Part shown: one piece after another, positions 6,736 to 14,042 of the stretch
How positions within the stretch are numbered: the stretch's first letter is position 1
Layout of the letters: the number at the start of each line of letters is the position of its first letter
NCBI GenBank assembly: GCA_900768045.1
Contig: CAAGBL010000008.1
Location: 1 to 29,311 of the forward strand
Reading direction: 5' to 3'
DNA from: an uncultured Alistipes sp.
Lineage (GTDB): Bacteria > Bacteroidota > Bacteroidia > Bacteroidales > Rikenellaceae
DNA: 29,311 nt
The notes under the pieces: model-generated
Databases searched by the model: none
What the model saw: only the letters and a program-made list of their open reading frames with translations
Told to the model about the DNA's origin: nothing
Translations under genes and position numbers: made by a program

Positions 6736-8034
6736 ATGAAGAAGTTGTATGTATATGCCGATTTTGATTGGCTGAAAGAGGTTGAGTTGATAGGAGAACT
6801 TGGCTACGAATCACTTCGTGGCTCGGATAGTTATAGTTTTAAGTTTGCAGATAGTTGGATAAAGAAATACAATGCCATTACCCTTAGCGAAGACCTTAAC
6901 AACTATCCAGGGATACAATATACCCAGCCCAATAATGATATTTTCGGATGTTTTGCTGACGCCTTGCCCGACAGATGGGGTCGCATGCTTCTGCTTCGTC
7001 GTGAGCAAATTTTGGCACAAGAAGAGAATCGCCCAGTTCGCCGTTTGTCGTCGTTTGATTTCTTGATAGGCATTGATGACTTTTCCCGTATGGGTGGTTT
7101 TCGTTTCAAGGAGACACCCGATGGGAAGTTTATAAATATCGACAACACTTTGCGTATTCCTCCTTTAACCGACTTGAGAGAACTGATTGCTGCAAGCAAG
7201 GAGATTGAAAAAAGCGAGGATGCTAATACCCTCCCCGAGAAACGATGGATTGCTCAACTTGTGCAGCCGGGTTCTTCGCTCGGTGGTGCTCGTCCCAAAG
7301 CAAATGTTGTAGATACGGATCGTAGTATATATGTCGCAAAATTCCCATCATTGAAGGATGATTACGATGCAGGATTGTGGGAACATTTCTGCCATCTGTT
7401 AGCAAAAGAAGCCGGCGTCAGTGCTGCAGAAACAAGGGTGCTTGCAATAAATGACAAGCATCATACGCTCCTTTCTCGACGTTTTGACCGAACAAGTGAA
7501 GGTAAACGAATTCACTTTGCATCCGCAATGACATTGCTTGGATTTAATGATGGCGACAACGCTACAACAGGACACGGATATATTGACATTGTTGATTTTA
7601 TCATTAGCGGTTGTACCGATGTTGATACGAACTTGCGAGAGTTGTTCCGCCGAGTTGCGTTTAATATATGCGTCGGCAACAGCGATGATCATTTCCGCAA
7701 TCACGGTTTTCTGCTCACCGCAAAGGGGTGGACGCTGTCGCCTGCATATGATATGAATCCAACGCTGAACGACCACCAAAGTTTGCTAATTAACAGCAAG
7801 ACCAACGAATCTGATTTGTCAATTTTGCTCAACTCGTGCGAGGAGTATATGCTCACCCCAGAGATTGCCAAGGCCATAATCAACGAGGTCGTAACGGCTG
7901 TCAAGGATTGGAGAGTATTAGCAAATAGATTGAGTATTGCCAAGCGAGAAATGGGCTTATTTGAGGGAGTATTTGATAGAGGAATAATAAATAAAAGGAA
8001 AGTAGAAAACTCACATATTCAAAAAGAACACTAA
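6736..8034 (+). CDS. hipA: HipA-family serine/threonine kinase toxin (432 aa)
   Basis: Full-length HipA-like kinase. The N-terminal Couple_hipA region spans about residues 1-120 (…FGCFADALPDRWGRMLL…). The kinase core has the glycine-rich loop GSSLGGARPKA (residues 179-189), an ATP-binding Lys202 in VAKFPS, the catalytic-loop motif GNSDDHFRNHGF (314-325) with Asp317/318 and Asn322, and the metal-binding Asp339 in LSPAYDMNP. Known HipA toxins phosphorylate glutamyl-tRNA synthetase; related HipT enzymes target other synthetases, so the substrate cannot be read from sequence. Length is close to the E. coli protein (about 440 aa). All catalytic residues are present, so it should be active. It is preceded by XRE and nuclease-like genes and followed 7 bp later by a DUF2971-like gene. 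Confidence 0.93.
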   Translation: MKKLYVYADFDWLKEVELIGELGYESLRGSDSYSFKFADSWIKKYNAITLSEDLNNYPGIQYTQPNNDIFGCFADALPDRWGRMLLLRREQILAQEENRPVRRLSSFDFLIGIDDFSRMGGFRFKETPDGKFINIDNTLRIPPLTDLRELIAASKEIEKSEDANTLPEKRWIAQLVQPGSSLGGARPKANVVDTDRSIYVAKFPSLKDDYDAGLWEHFCHLLAKEAGVSAAETRVLAINDKHHTLLSRRFDRTSEGKRIHFASAMTLLGFNDGDNATTGHGYIDIVDFIISGCTDVDTNLRELFRRVAFNICVGNSDDHFRNHGFLLTAKGWTLSPAYDMNPTLNDHQSLLINSKTNESDLSILLNSCEEYMLTPEIAKAIINEVVTAVKDWRVLANRLSIAKREMGLFEGVFDRGIINKRKVENSHIQKEH

Positions 8035-8041
8035 AATAATT

Positions 8042-8887
8042 ATGGACACAACATCTACAAAAGCAATAATAGATATCAAGACTGAACCATTCCGTCATTA
8101 TAAACATATATTTATGCTAAATGGGTTAAATCTGACATATACGCACCCTCTATATAAATATATGCCATATAACAGATTTGTTAGCAGTGTAAAAAAAAGT
8201 GAGATAGTTTTTGTATCTCCTATAACATGGTTAGATCCTTTTGAGAGAAGATTTTGGAAAACAAATTATTCGCGTTATGGATTTATTCAACCCGAAATTG
8301 CGTGTATGTGTTTAACAACTAAAGCTGCAACAAATGAAGAGGCTGCATGGAAAATGTATGCAGATGGTAAAGATAAGTTATTGCGTGTTGCTATTATTAA
8401 AGAAACACTCTTTGATATACTGGAGAATTACGCCGAAAATAATAATTGTAATATATATGTTGGTAAAGCAATATACAATTACAGCCATAATGAAATAATG
8501 CATTTACACGATGATAATAATGAGTTTTTCCCCTCTGAACCTAATAGTTTCAATATTGACCATTATTTATCGTTAATGTGCTTAAAACGAAAATCATTTG
8601 CATTTGAGAATGAGATTCGGATATTCATAGTAAAAGATCAAATTGAATGGAATGACAATATAGTAAAAGTACAGACACCCATAGATGACAAACTCATAAA
8701 AGCAATAAAGATTGGTCCATTAGCTCCATATTCACACAATGATCCACGAAAAGTAGTATACAACAAAATCCAAAAAGAAGAAGAGAATGTTTATAAAAAG
8801 GAACTAAATACGCTATTCCCAAATAGTAATATCAAGATACTGCAATCTCAACTATATGCTGATAAAACGCCATTAGCACAGATATAA
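8042..8887 (+). CDS. DUF2971-like protein (281 aa), last gene of the XRE/HipA operon
   Basis: Resembles DUF2971 proteins: LYKYMPYNRFVSSVKKSEIV (about residues 37-56) leads to SPITWLDPFER (the usual N/L-DPFE motif). Then come a cysteine-containing strand ACMCLTTK, AAWKMYADGK (the family's W-x-x-YA element) and FENEIRIFIV (usual W.xE.E.R). DUF2971 has no established biochemical function, but its genes are frequent in defence islands and next to toxin genes. The 7-bp gap from hipA and absence of a terminator between them place it in the same transcript. AT-rich composition. The following 110 bp (8888-8997) are AT-rich and empty. Confidence 0.75.
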   Translation: MDTTSTKAIIDIKTEPFRHYKHIFMLNGLNLTYTHPLYKYMPYNRFVSSVKKSEIVFVSPITWLDPFERRFWKTNYSRYGFIQPEIACMCLTTKAATNEEAAWKMYADGKDKLLRVAIIKETLFDILENYAENNNCNIYVGKAIYNYSHNEIMHLHDDNNEFFPSEPNSFNIDHYLSLMCLKRKSFAFENEIRIFIVKDQIEWNDNIVKVQTPIDDKLIKAIKIGPLAPYSHNDPRKVVYNKIQKEEENVYKKELNTLFPNSNIKILQSQLYADKTPLAQI

Positions 8888-9075
8888 GTATACAATCAAT
8901 ACAACTCAGAGTAATATAAATAATTATTCGATAAAATCAAATAGAAAAAATAAAAAGGGATTCCGAACTGAGGTGGAGCAAAATTTAGTGTAGCCATTTC
9001 TGTTTCAAATAAATTCACTACTTTGGCTTCGCCGAAGGTAGGCGGCGCCTCGGAATAAAAAATAAACACATTTAT

Positions 9076-9106
9076 TTTGTTCTTCTCTCGGCTTGCACTA
9101 CCTTTG
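9076..9106 (+). promoter_or_regulatory. Complete Bacteroidota promoter
   Basis: A -33 element TTTG (9076-9079) and a -7 element TACCTTTG (9099-9106) are separated by 19 bp, matching the Bacteroidota housekeeping consensus. The predicted start is about 9113-9116. No convincing gene starts downstream before the terminator at 9260-9285. Confidence 0.7.
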
Positions 9107-9112
9107 CATCAA

Positions 9113-9286
9113 AGTAGGAACTCGACTCTGCAAGACACTGCAAAATGGTGCAGAAATTAGGTGGAGTAATAGCGGGAGATTACGTTTGTTGCAATTCTTT
9201 AACGCAAAGATATAGAGCCATTTAGAAATGAAACTCATTTCCCGGTGGCACCACGAAGAAGAGAGGTTAACGCCTCTCTTTTTTGT
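9113..9286 (+). ncRNA. Candidate small RNA between a promoter and a terminator
   Basis: About 170 nt bounded by a good promoter and an intrinsic terminator. Internal hairpins: CTGCA-aaatgg-TGCAG (about 9137-9152), GTAAT-N8-ATTAC (about 9166-9183) and a 7-bp stem GAAATGA-aac-TCATTTC (about 9225-9241). The longest plus-strand reading frame (ATG near 9228) runs through the terminator and into the antisense of the next gene, so it is unlikely to be coding. I could not match it to tRNA, SRP RNA, tmRNA or RNase P. A 6S-like or a species-specific sRNA is possible. It might also be a leader with an attenuator, but no plus-strand gene follows. Confidence 0.45.
9260..9285 (+). terminator. Intrinsic terminator
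   Basis: AGAGAGG (9260-9266), loop TTAACG, CCTCTCT (9273-9279), followed by a run of T ending at 9284. It ends the candidate RNA above and lies just beyond the stop of the minus-strand gene at 9302-9574. Confidence 0.8.
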
Positions 9287-9301
9287 TTTAGATGTTATGT
9301 C

Positions 9302-9574
9302 TTATTTATTGGGTATGGAACATTGTATCAATGCAGCTGTAATTATTACGCTTGGAATGCATACGAATATAGGTACTAATTCATTGCGTATGCCAAGAAT
9401 GTAGAGGAGTACCAATATCAATGCTGTAATTATCAATCCCCAAAAGGCAATTCGCCCAGTCCTCTTGGAATCCATCTTTTTGCGGTCACTCTCAGATAGC
9501 ACATTGATTGAGTTTGGTTTTAGGAGTACCACAACAGCACATATAGCGATAATACTAGCAAGAAGTAACATCAT
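9302..9574 (-). CDS. Small two- or three-helix membrane protein (90 aa), unknown
   Basis: Hydrophobic protein with likely membrane helices at about residues 2-18 (MLLLASIIAICAVVVLL), 45-63 (IAFWGLIITALILVLLYIL) and 68-87 (VPIFVCIPSVIITAALI), and a polar loop SESDRKKMDSKRTGR between the first two. No family recognised. The start is one of two adjacent ATGs (9574 or 9571). It begins 15 bp after the stop of the broken histidine kinase copy, on the same strand, so it may once have been co-transcribed with that copy or with the S41 peptidase gene upstream. Confidence 0.6.
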   Translation of the reverse strand: MMLLLASIIAICAVVVLLKPNSINVLSESDRKKMDSKRTGRIAFWGLIITALILVLLYILGIRNELVPIFVCIPSVIITAALIQCSIPNK

Positions 9575-9589
9575 CTTAGGTGATTTTAA

Positions 9590-9840
9590 TTAGTCAATCA
9601 CTACGGCAAAAGTTACACGACCTTCGTCGTTGTGTTTTAGGCGGAGGGTGCCGCCGTGGAGACGGACAATTTGGCGAGAAACGGCGAGGCCGATGCCCGA
9701 GCCGTCGGCTTTGGTGGTGAAGAATGGCGTGAAGATATTTTCGGCCACCTCCTGAGGGATTGCCTTTCCGTTGTTGGTTATCTCGATTTGGATGCGCTCC
9801 TCCGAGTCGATGGTTGAGCCGATAGTTATCTTGCGCTTGT
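9590..9840 (-). pseudogene. Broken duplicate of the 3' end of the NtrB-like histidine kinase
   Basis: The translated segment (KITIGSTIDSEERIQIEIT … ADGSGIGLAVSRQIVRLHGG …) is nearly identical to the last ~85 residues of the kinase encoded at 11338-12645, and DNA identity is also high. It keeps the TPFFTTK and GSGIGL ATP-lid and G2 boxes and a stop codon. It lacks the PAS domain, the H box and the N box. Upstream the frame reads RIAVRVAFGLECFDD and reaches a stop without an ATG; the only start nearby is a TTG. It is a gene fragment that survived a duplication or an insertion event involving the S41 peptidase gene lying between the two copies. Bases 9841-10000 beyond it contain no gene. Confidence 0.85.
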
Positions 9841-10000
9841 CGTCAAAACATTCCAATCCGAATGCGACCCGTACAGCAATCCGTTAATGGTTAATTAGTT
9901 GTTTCATTTTTCTTATATGGAACTCCTGAATTGAGTAAAATTGTTTACCGATCCACCTAATCGTTGCAGTATTTTTCAAAATTCTTCAAATTTATGCTCA

Positions 10001-10035
10001 TGTCAAATTCTAATAAAATTTCTCAGAATTTGACA
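10001..10035. repeat. 11-bp inverted repeat at the 3' end of the S41 peptidase gene
   Basis: TGTCAAATTCT (10001-10011) and AGAATTTGACA (10025-10035) are perfect arms with a 13-base loop. The right arm overlaps the peptidase stop codon region (stop at 10023-10025). It probably forms an mRNA 3'-end hairpin on the minus strand, but no T tract follows, so factor-independent termination is doubtful. Confidence 0.6.
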
Positions 10036-11312
10036 GTTATGAGTTTATTTAACACATATTCGATTGCAGTATCTTTGTCGTCAAAGAAGTCTGTAACCGT
10101 TTGCTTAACCTCGTGGTGAGGCTCAATACTTACGCCCTCCATAGGAAAGCCTTTAGGAGAGAAGTGAGGTTCACGAGTAGGAATCCTGAACCAAATACCA
10201 TATTTGGATGTAAAATCCTTGGGGGCACAACCGGTATCGCCAGCAGTCTTTTCTCCAATCAATGTAACATAACCACTCTCTTTCAAATCAATAGTAAAAC
10301 TCTCAGCAGCTGAGAATGTGTGATTACTAGTCAATAAAAACAACTTGCCTTTATAAGCGTTGGACTGCGGTGTAATCTTACCACCAACACAATGTTCTTG
10401 TGGATTTTTAAGCAGATATTCTGCAATCAAACGACCATTATTGCTATTTCCACCGCCGTTTCCTCGAACATCTACAATTAAATATGGAAGGTTACAAACT
10501 TGCTTATAGGCTTGTTTGAAATCCTCCACAACATCATCCATCATTGATTCGATACAGATATATCCAATACTGTCACGAAGTATTTTGGAATACGCTTGAG
10601 GGACACTGCTTAATGTGTGGCTGGTTAGAGGTAATTTTAGCCTTATTGTATCTTTATTTCTACGGACATCGCAATAGATAAGACTATCGGTAAATGATGT
10701 AAAAACTCTACACTGAGTTAAGTGTGTCTTATATGCGTCAGTGGATGCAGAAATATACTTCTCCCCAGCCTCTATGTATTGGTTGATGGGAGTGTTGTTT
10801 ATGGCAATTATTTCATCTTTGTCGGAGAATCCATTATTTGTAAAATGGTCGTTAGGTTTATCAATAAATAATCTATTCTCAACAATTGTCGGATAATACT
10901 CTGCAGAATGAAGTGTGAGCATTACACCTGCATGGCCAATTTTTAATGCTGCAAAATATTCACGAAGCAGTAATCCATAATCGGCTTTTGTCATAGACTC
11001 ATTTACTATTCGATTGGCAAATGAATAGTAAAGGGAATCCATGTCATATCCTTTGTGTTCACACAACAGGCATTTTCCTGAAACTATATCATGTATACTT
11101 TTGAAATCATCTGCGAAGTTTTCTGGTTCAATAGGTATTTCTGACACATAATACGATTGAATCTGTCTTTGTTCGTCCTTATTCAGTTTGATTGCATATT
11201 CAATCAACTTATCCCTAAATATAGTTCTGGATAATAAAACGGTTAAGCCTAAAAGAGTTAGAATGCTTAACACTACGATTAGTAAATACTTAATACATGT
11301 TTTCATATACAT
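10023..11312 (-). CDS. S41-family (C-terminal processing-like) peptidase, membrane-anchored (429 aa)
   Basis: An N-terminal hydrophobic helix (residues about 8-28, YLLIVVLSILTLLGLTVLL) anchors the protein with its bulk outside the cytoplasm. IGHAGV (125-130) matches the GH(A/T) element of S41 enzymes. A PDZ-like region follows (about 140-200), then VDVRGNGGG (280-288), TSNHTFSAAES (328-338) with probable nucleophile Ser334, and GEKTAGDTG. Thus the catalytic core appears intact. It lies 25 bp downstream of the NtrB-like kinase gene on the same strand, so it may be the third cistron of that regulator operon. Substrate unknown; Bacteroidota carry many S41 paralogues. Composition is more AT-rich than the kinase, and it sits between the intact kinase and its broken copy, suggesting later arrival. 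Start at 11312, or an ATG two codons later. Confidence 0.88.
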   Translation of the reverse strand: MYMKTCIKYLLIVVLSILTLLGLTVLLSRTIFRDKLIEYAIKLNKDEQRQIQSYYVSEIPIEPENFADDFKSIHDIVSGKCLLCEHKGYDMDSLYYSFANRIVNESMTKADYGLLLREYFAALKIGHAGVMLTLHSAEYYPTIVENRLFIDKPNDHFTNNGFSDKDEIIAINNTPINQYIEAGEKYISASTDAYKTHLTQCRVFTSFTDSLIYCDVRRNKDTIRLKLPLTSHTLSSVPQAYSKILRDSIGYICIESMMDDVVEDFKQAYKQVCNLPYLIVDVRGNGGGNSNNGRLIAEYLLKNPQEHCVGGKITPQSNAYKGKLFLLTSNHTFSAAESFTIDLKESGYVTLIGEKTAGDTGCAPKDFTSKYGIWFRIPTREPHFSPKGFPMEGVSIEPHHEVKQTVTDFFDDKDTAIEYVLNKLITVKF

Positions 11313-11337
11313 TTCTTCATTTCTTGTTCTTGCTCTG

Positions 11338-12645
11338 TTACTCTACGACAATGGCAAATGTCACCCTACCCTCCTCGTTGTGCTTAAGGCGGAGGGTGCC
11401 ACCGTGGAGACGGACGATTTGGCGAGAGACGGCGAGGCCGATGCCCGAGCCGTCGGCTTTGGTTGTGAAGAATGGCGTGAAGATATTTTCGGCCACCTCG
11501 GCAGGGATTGCAGAGCCCGAGTTGGTAAACTCAATCTGTATGCGCTCCTCGGCGTCGATGGTCGAGTGGATAGTGATTTTGCGCTCTCCCTCCTGCTCCA
11601 AAAGGGCCTCGGTGGCATTCTTGAGAAGGTTTACAAATACCTGCGACATCAGAGCACGGTCGGCATAGAGCATCGTATCTTCGGGCTCAAGGCGCACCTC
11701 GACATCGACTCCCTCACGAGCAGTAAGCGAACAAGCCTCTGCCACCAACTCCGATAGGTAGAACGGTGCTTTCTGCGGTGCAGGTATGCGTGTAACAGCA
11801 CGAAAAGAATCGACAAAGCGAAGCAATCTATCCGATGTCGTATGTATCGTCTCGAGTCCCTGTCGCATAGTCTCTGCATCGCCCGACGACGAGAGCAGTG
11901 TGTGGCTGATAGAGGTTACGGGGGCGAGTGAGTTCATAATCTCATGCGTGAGAATACGGGTCAGTTTCTCCCACGACTCCACCTCCTTGCGGTCGAGCTC
12001 CTCGTGGATATTGCCCACCGATATAACACGCAACATCTTACCGCCGAACTCCATAGCCGAGCAACTTAACACAAGACTTTGCTCACCAATCTCGGTGGCG
12101 TAGCGCACTGTGCGCTGCTCGTTTGGTGCTACGGCGTGCATCGCCTCGCAGAGTTCCTCGCTCAGCACTCGCAACTGGTCAATATGGCTCAGTCGCTCCA
12201 TGCCAACGATGCGTAGTGCCTTGCTATTTGTCTGCGTCACCGTACCGTTCTCCATAACTACAACGATACCGACATTGGCGCACTCCATTATCAGTTGGAA
12301 ATACTGCTCACGCTCCTTAATTTGCAGCTTGGCGTTATCTAAAACCTCCTTTATGCGGTTGAGCGACTGGTTTACAAAGGCATACTGCGTATATCGTGGA
12401 TTCTCGGTAAAGCGGAATGAATAGTCGTTGTTCTGCACAGCGTTAAAGACAAACATAAGTCGCTTAACGATAACCCCATAGAGTCTGAAAAGTCGGAAGA
12501 TACAGAAAACAATAATCGGCACACAGACAATAAGATAGGCGTGGTGTCCCGATGCCCACACATACCCACCGATGCCAGCCGTCGCAATGATGACTGCCAC
12601 ATAAAGGGCTATCTTGCCGTAAGGTATGTTGTGTATCAGTTTCAC
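11338..12645 (-). CDS. NtrB-like sensor histidine kinase (435 aa)
   Basis: Two adjacent membrane helices at the N-terminus (about residues 11-31 and 37-55) with almost no periplasmic loop are followed by a linker and a PAS domain (about 114-215, QLIMECANVGIVVVMENGTV). The H box is LTHEIMNSLAPVTS with the phospho-accepting His234, the N box has Asn343 in LLKNATEALL, and the ATP lid is TPFFTTKADGSGIGLAVS. The G1 box has Asn where Asp is usual (FTNSGSAIP); the broken copy nearby has the same Asn. The sensory input is probably intramembrane or PAS-bound. It overlaps the response-regulator gene by 4 bp, so the pair is one operon and should signal together. The probable target is the divergent export operon. 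Confidence 0.93.
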   Translation of the reverse strand: MKLIHNIPYGKIALYVAVIIATAGIGGYVWASGHHAYLIVCVPIIVFCIFRLFRLYGVIVKRLMFVFNAVQNNDYSFRFTENPRYTQYAFVNQSLNRIKEVLDNAKLQIKEREQYFQLIMECANVGIVVVMENGTVTQTNSKALRIVGMERLSHIDQLRVLSEELCEAMHAVAPNEQRTVRYATEIGEQSLVLSCSAMEFGGKMLRVISVGNIHEELDRKEVESWEKLTRILTHEIMNSLAPVTSISHTLLSSSGDAETMRQGLETIHTTSDRLLRFVDSFRAVTRIPAPQKAPFYLSELVAEACSLTAREGVDVEVRLEPEDTMLYADRALMSQVFVNLLKNATEALLEQEGERKITIHSTIDAEERIQIEFTNSGSAIPAEVAENIFTPFFTTKADGSGIGLAVSRQIVRLHGGTLRLKHNEEGRVTFAIVVE

Positions 12646-13991
12646 AATCCGTAGCGTTTAATCTTGTTGTAGAGTGTCTGGCGGGTGATGTCGAGCTGTT
12701 GTGCCACCTGCGAGAGGTTGCCGCCGCACTGCTCGATGGTGTTGGCAATAAGCTGTCGCTCCATCTCCTCGAGGGTCTGTGTCTCGGTCACGGGGCGTGT
12801 GGCAGCGTGTAGCTCGATATGGTCGGGCACAATCATATCGCCATCGCACATAATCACTGCCTTCTCTATGGCGTTCTGCAACTCACGGATATTGCCCTCC
12901 CATGAGTGCGCCATCAGTTTCTCGGCCGCCTCGCCTTGCAGAAGCAATCCCACCTTGTTGTACTTCTTGCCGTAGTGCTCAATAAAGCGTTCGGCGAGGG
13001 GCACAATATCCTCCTTACGAGAGCGCAAAGGCGGGATATGTATCTGTATGGTATTTATGCGGAAAAGGAGGTCTTGGCGGAATTCACCCTTTGCAACAGC
13101 ATCGTGCAAATCTCGGTTTGTTGCCGAGATAAGGCGAATATCTATCGGTTGTGCCTCGTTCATACCCAGTGGCGTTATAGCCCTATTTTGCAGTGCCGAG
13201 AGCATCTTTACTTGCAGGTGCAACGGCAGGTTGCCAATCTCATCCATAAAGAGCGTCGAGCCGCTTGCCGTCAGGAATTTTCCCTCACGGTCAGTATGCG
13301 CATCGGTAAATGCTCCCTTCTTATGACCAAAGAGCTCACTCTCGAAAAGCGTCTCGGGGATAGCACCCATATCGAGCGACACCATCGTCTTGCGGCAGCG
13401 TGCCGAGAGGCGGTGAATCTCACGAGCCATCATCTCCTTACCCGTACCATTTTCGCCCGTAATAAGGATATTGGCATCGGTTGTAGCAACGTGCTCAACA
13501 ACCTTGCGGATGCGCTTCATCTCTGCGCTCTCGCCCCAATACATCTCGACACGATTTTCGGTGGCAGGAGCAGGCTTTGTAGAGCCTTTCTTTGCCCTCT
13601 CCTTGGTTGCCTTATAGGCGTTTTGGAGTGTGGCAATAAGTTTCGCATTATCCCACGGCTTAACGACAAAGTCGAAAGCACCCTCCTTCATCGCCTTAAC
13701 AGCCAACTCAATATCGGCGTATGCGGTAAAGAGTACAACCTTTGTTTCGGGTGATTTTTGAAGTACCTCACGCAGCCAATAGATACCCTCGTTACCTGTA
13801 TTTATACCCGCGTGGAAGTTCATATCGAGGAGCACGACATCGGGTGCAAAGCTATGTAGCGTCGAGATAAGCGAGTTTGGCGATGGCAAGGTGGCAACCT
13901 CGGCAAAAATCCCCTCGGTCAGCAGCTTCACTGCCGACAGAATACTGCGATTATCATCCACAATCAAAAGTTTTCCCGTCTTCTTGCTCAT
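12642..13991 (-). CDS. NtrC-family sigma-54 activator response regulator (449 aa)
   Basis: Receiver domain residues about 7-122, with the acidic pair Asp12/Asp13, phospho-acceptor Asp56 (VVLLDMNF) and Lys111 (VVKPW). The AAA+ domain follows, with Walker A GENGTGKE (179-186), the sigma-54-contacting loop GAFTDA (226-231; the usual form is GAFTGA), and Walker B TLFMDE (246-251). A Fis-type HTH ends the protein (NLSQVAQQLDITRQTLYNKI). All parts needed for phosphorylation-controlled, ATP-driven sigma-54 activation are present. It is the first gene of the minus-strand operon and diverges from the TolC-like gene, whose upstream region holds a sigma-54 promoter and TGTC-N9-GACA palindromes. One of these overlaps the promoter of this gene, implying autoregulation. 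Confidence 0.95.
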   Translation of the reverse strand: MSKKTGKLLIVDDNRSILSAVKLLTEGIFAEVATLPSPNSLISTLHSFAPDVVLLDMNFHAGINTGNEGIYWLREVLQKSPETKVVLFTAYADIELAVKAMKEGAFDFVVKPWDNAKLIATLQNAYKATKERAKKGSTKPAPATENRVEMYWGESAEMKRIRKVVEHVATTDANILITGENGTGKEMMAREIHRLSARCRKTMVSLDMGAIPETLFESELFGHKKGAFTDAHTDREGKFLTASGSTLFMDEIGNLPLHLQVKMLSALQNRAITPLGMNEAQPIDIRLISATNRDLHDAVAKGEFRQDLLFRINTIQIHIPPLRSRKEDIVPLAERFIEHYGKKYNKVGLLLQGEAAEKLMAHSWEGNIRELQNAIEKAVIMCDGDMIVPDHIELHAATRPVTETQTLEEMERQLIANTIEQCGGNLSQVAQQLDITRQTLYNKIKRYGL

Positions 13992-14010
13992 AATGCTAAT
14001 TTCTTTGTTA

Positions 14011-14042
14011 CAAAATTACATCAAAAACGCCGAGTGTCCAAA
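14011..14042 (-). promoter_or_regulatory. Housekeeping promoter of the NtrC/NtrB-like operon
   Basis: On the minus strand, TTTG (complement of 14039-14042) and TAATTTTG (complement of 14011-14018) are separated by exactly 20 bp, matching the Bacteroidota -33/-7 consensus. Transcription would start near 14004, about 13 bp before the regulator's ATG. The -33 box lies inside the upstream TGTC-N9-type site (14035-14051). Confidence 0.65.

Noticed and set aside
7399..7779. 126-aa minus-strand ORF inside hipA
   Set aside because: Antisense to conserved kinase motifs; composition and content are those of a shadow frame.
9113..9286. tRNA, SRP RNA or tmRNA gene
   Set aside because: No cloverleaf, no CCA end, no conserved SRP or tmRNA sequence blocks could be recognised.
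9228..9403. Small plus-strand ORF starting MKLISRWHHEEE
   Set aside because: It reads through a good terminator and is antisense to the small membrane-protein gene.
9590..9856. Intact small ATPase/kinase-like gene of 88 aa
   Set aside because: No ATG start, only a TTG, and the sequence is the C-terminal tail of the neighbouring kinase, without H and N boxes.
12906..13754. 282-aa plus-strand ORF
   Set aside because: It is the antisense shadow of the NtrC-like regulator gene, with no recognisable domain.
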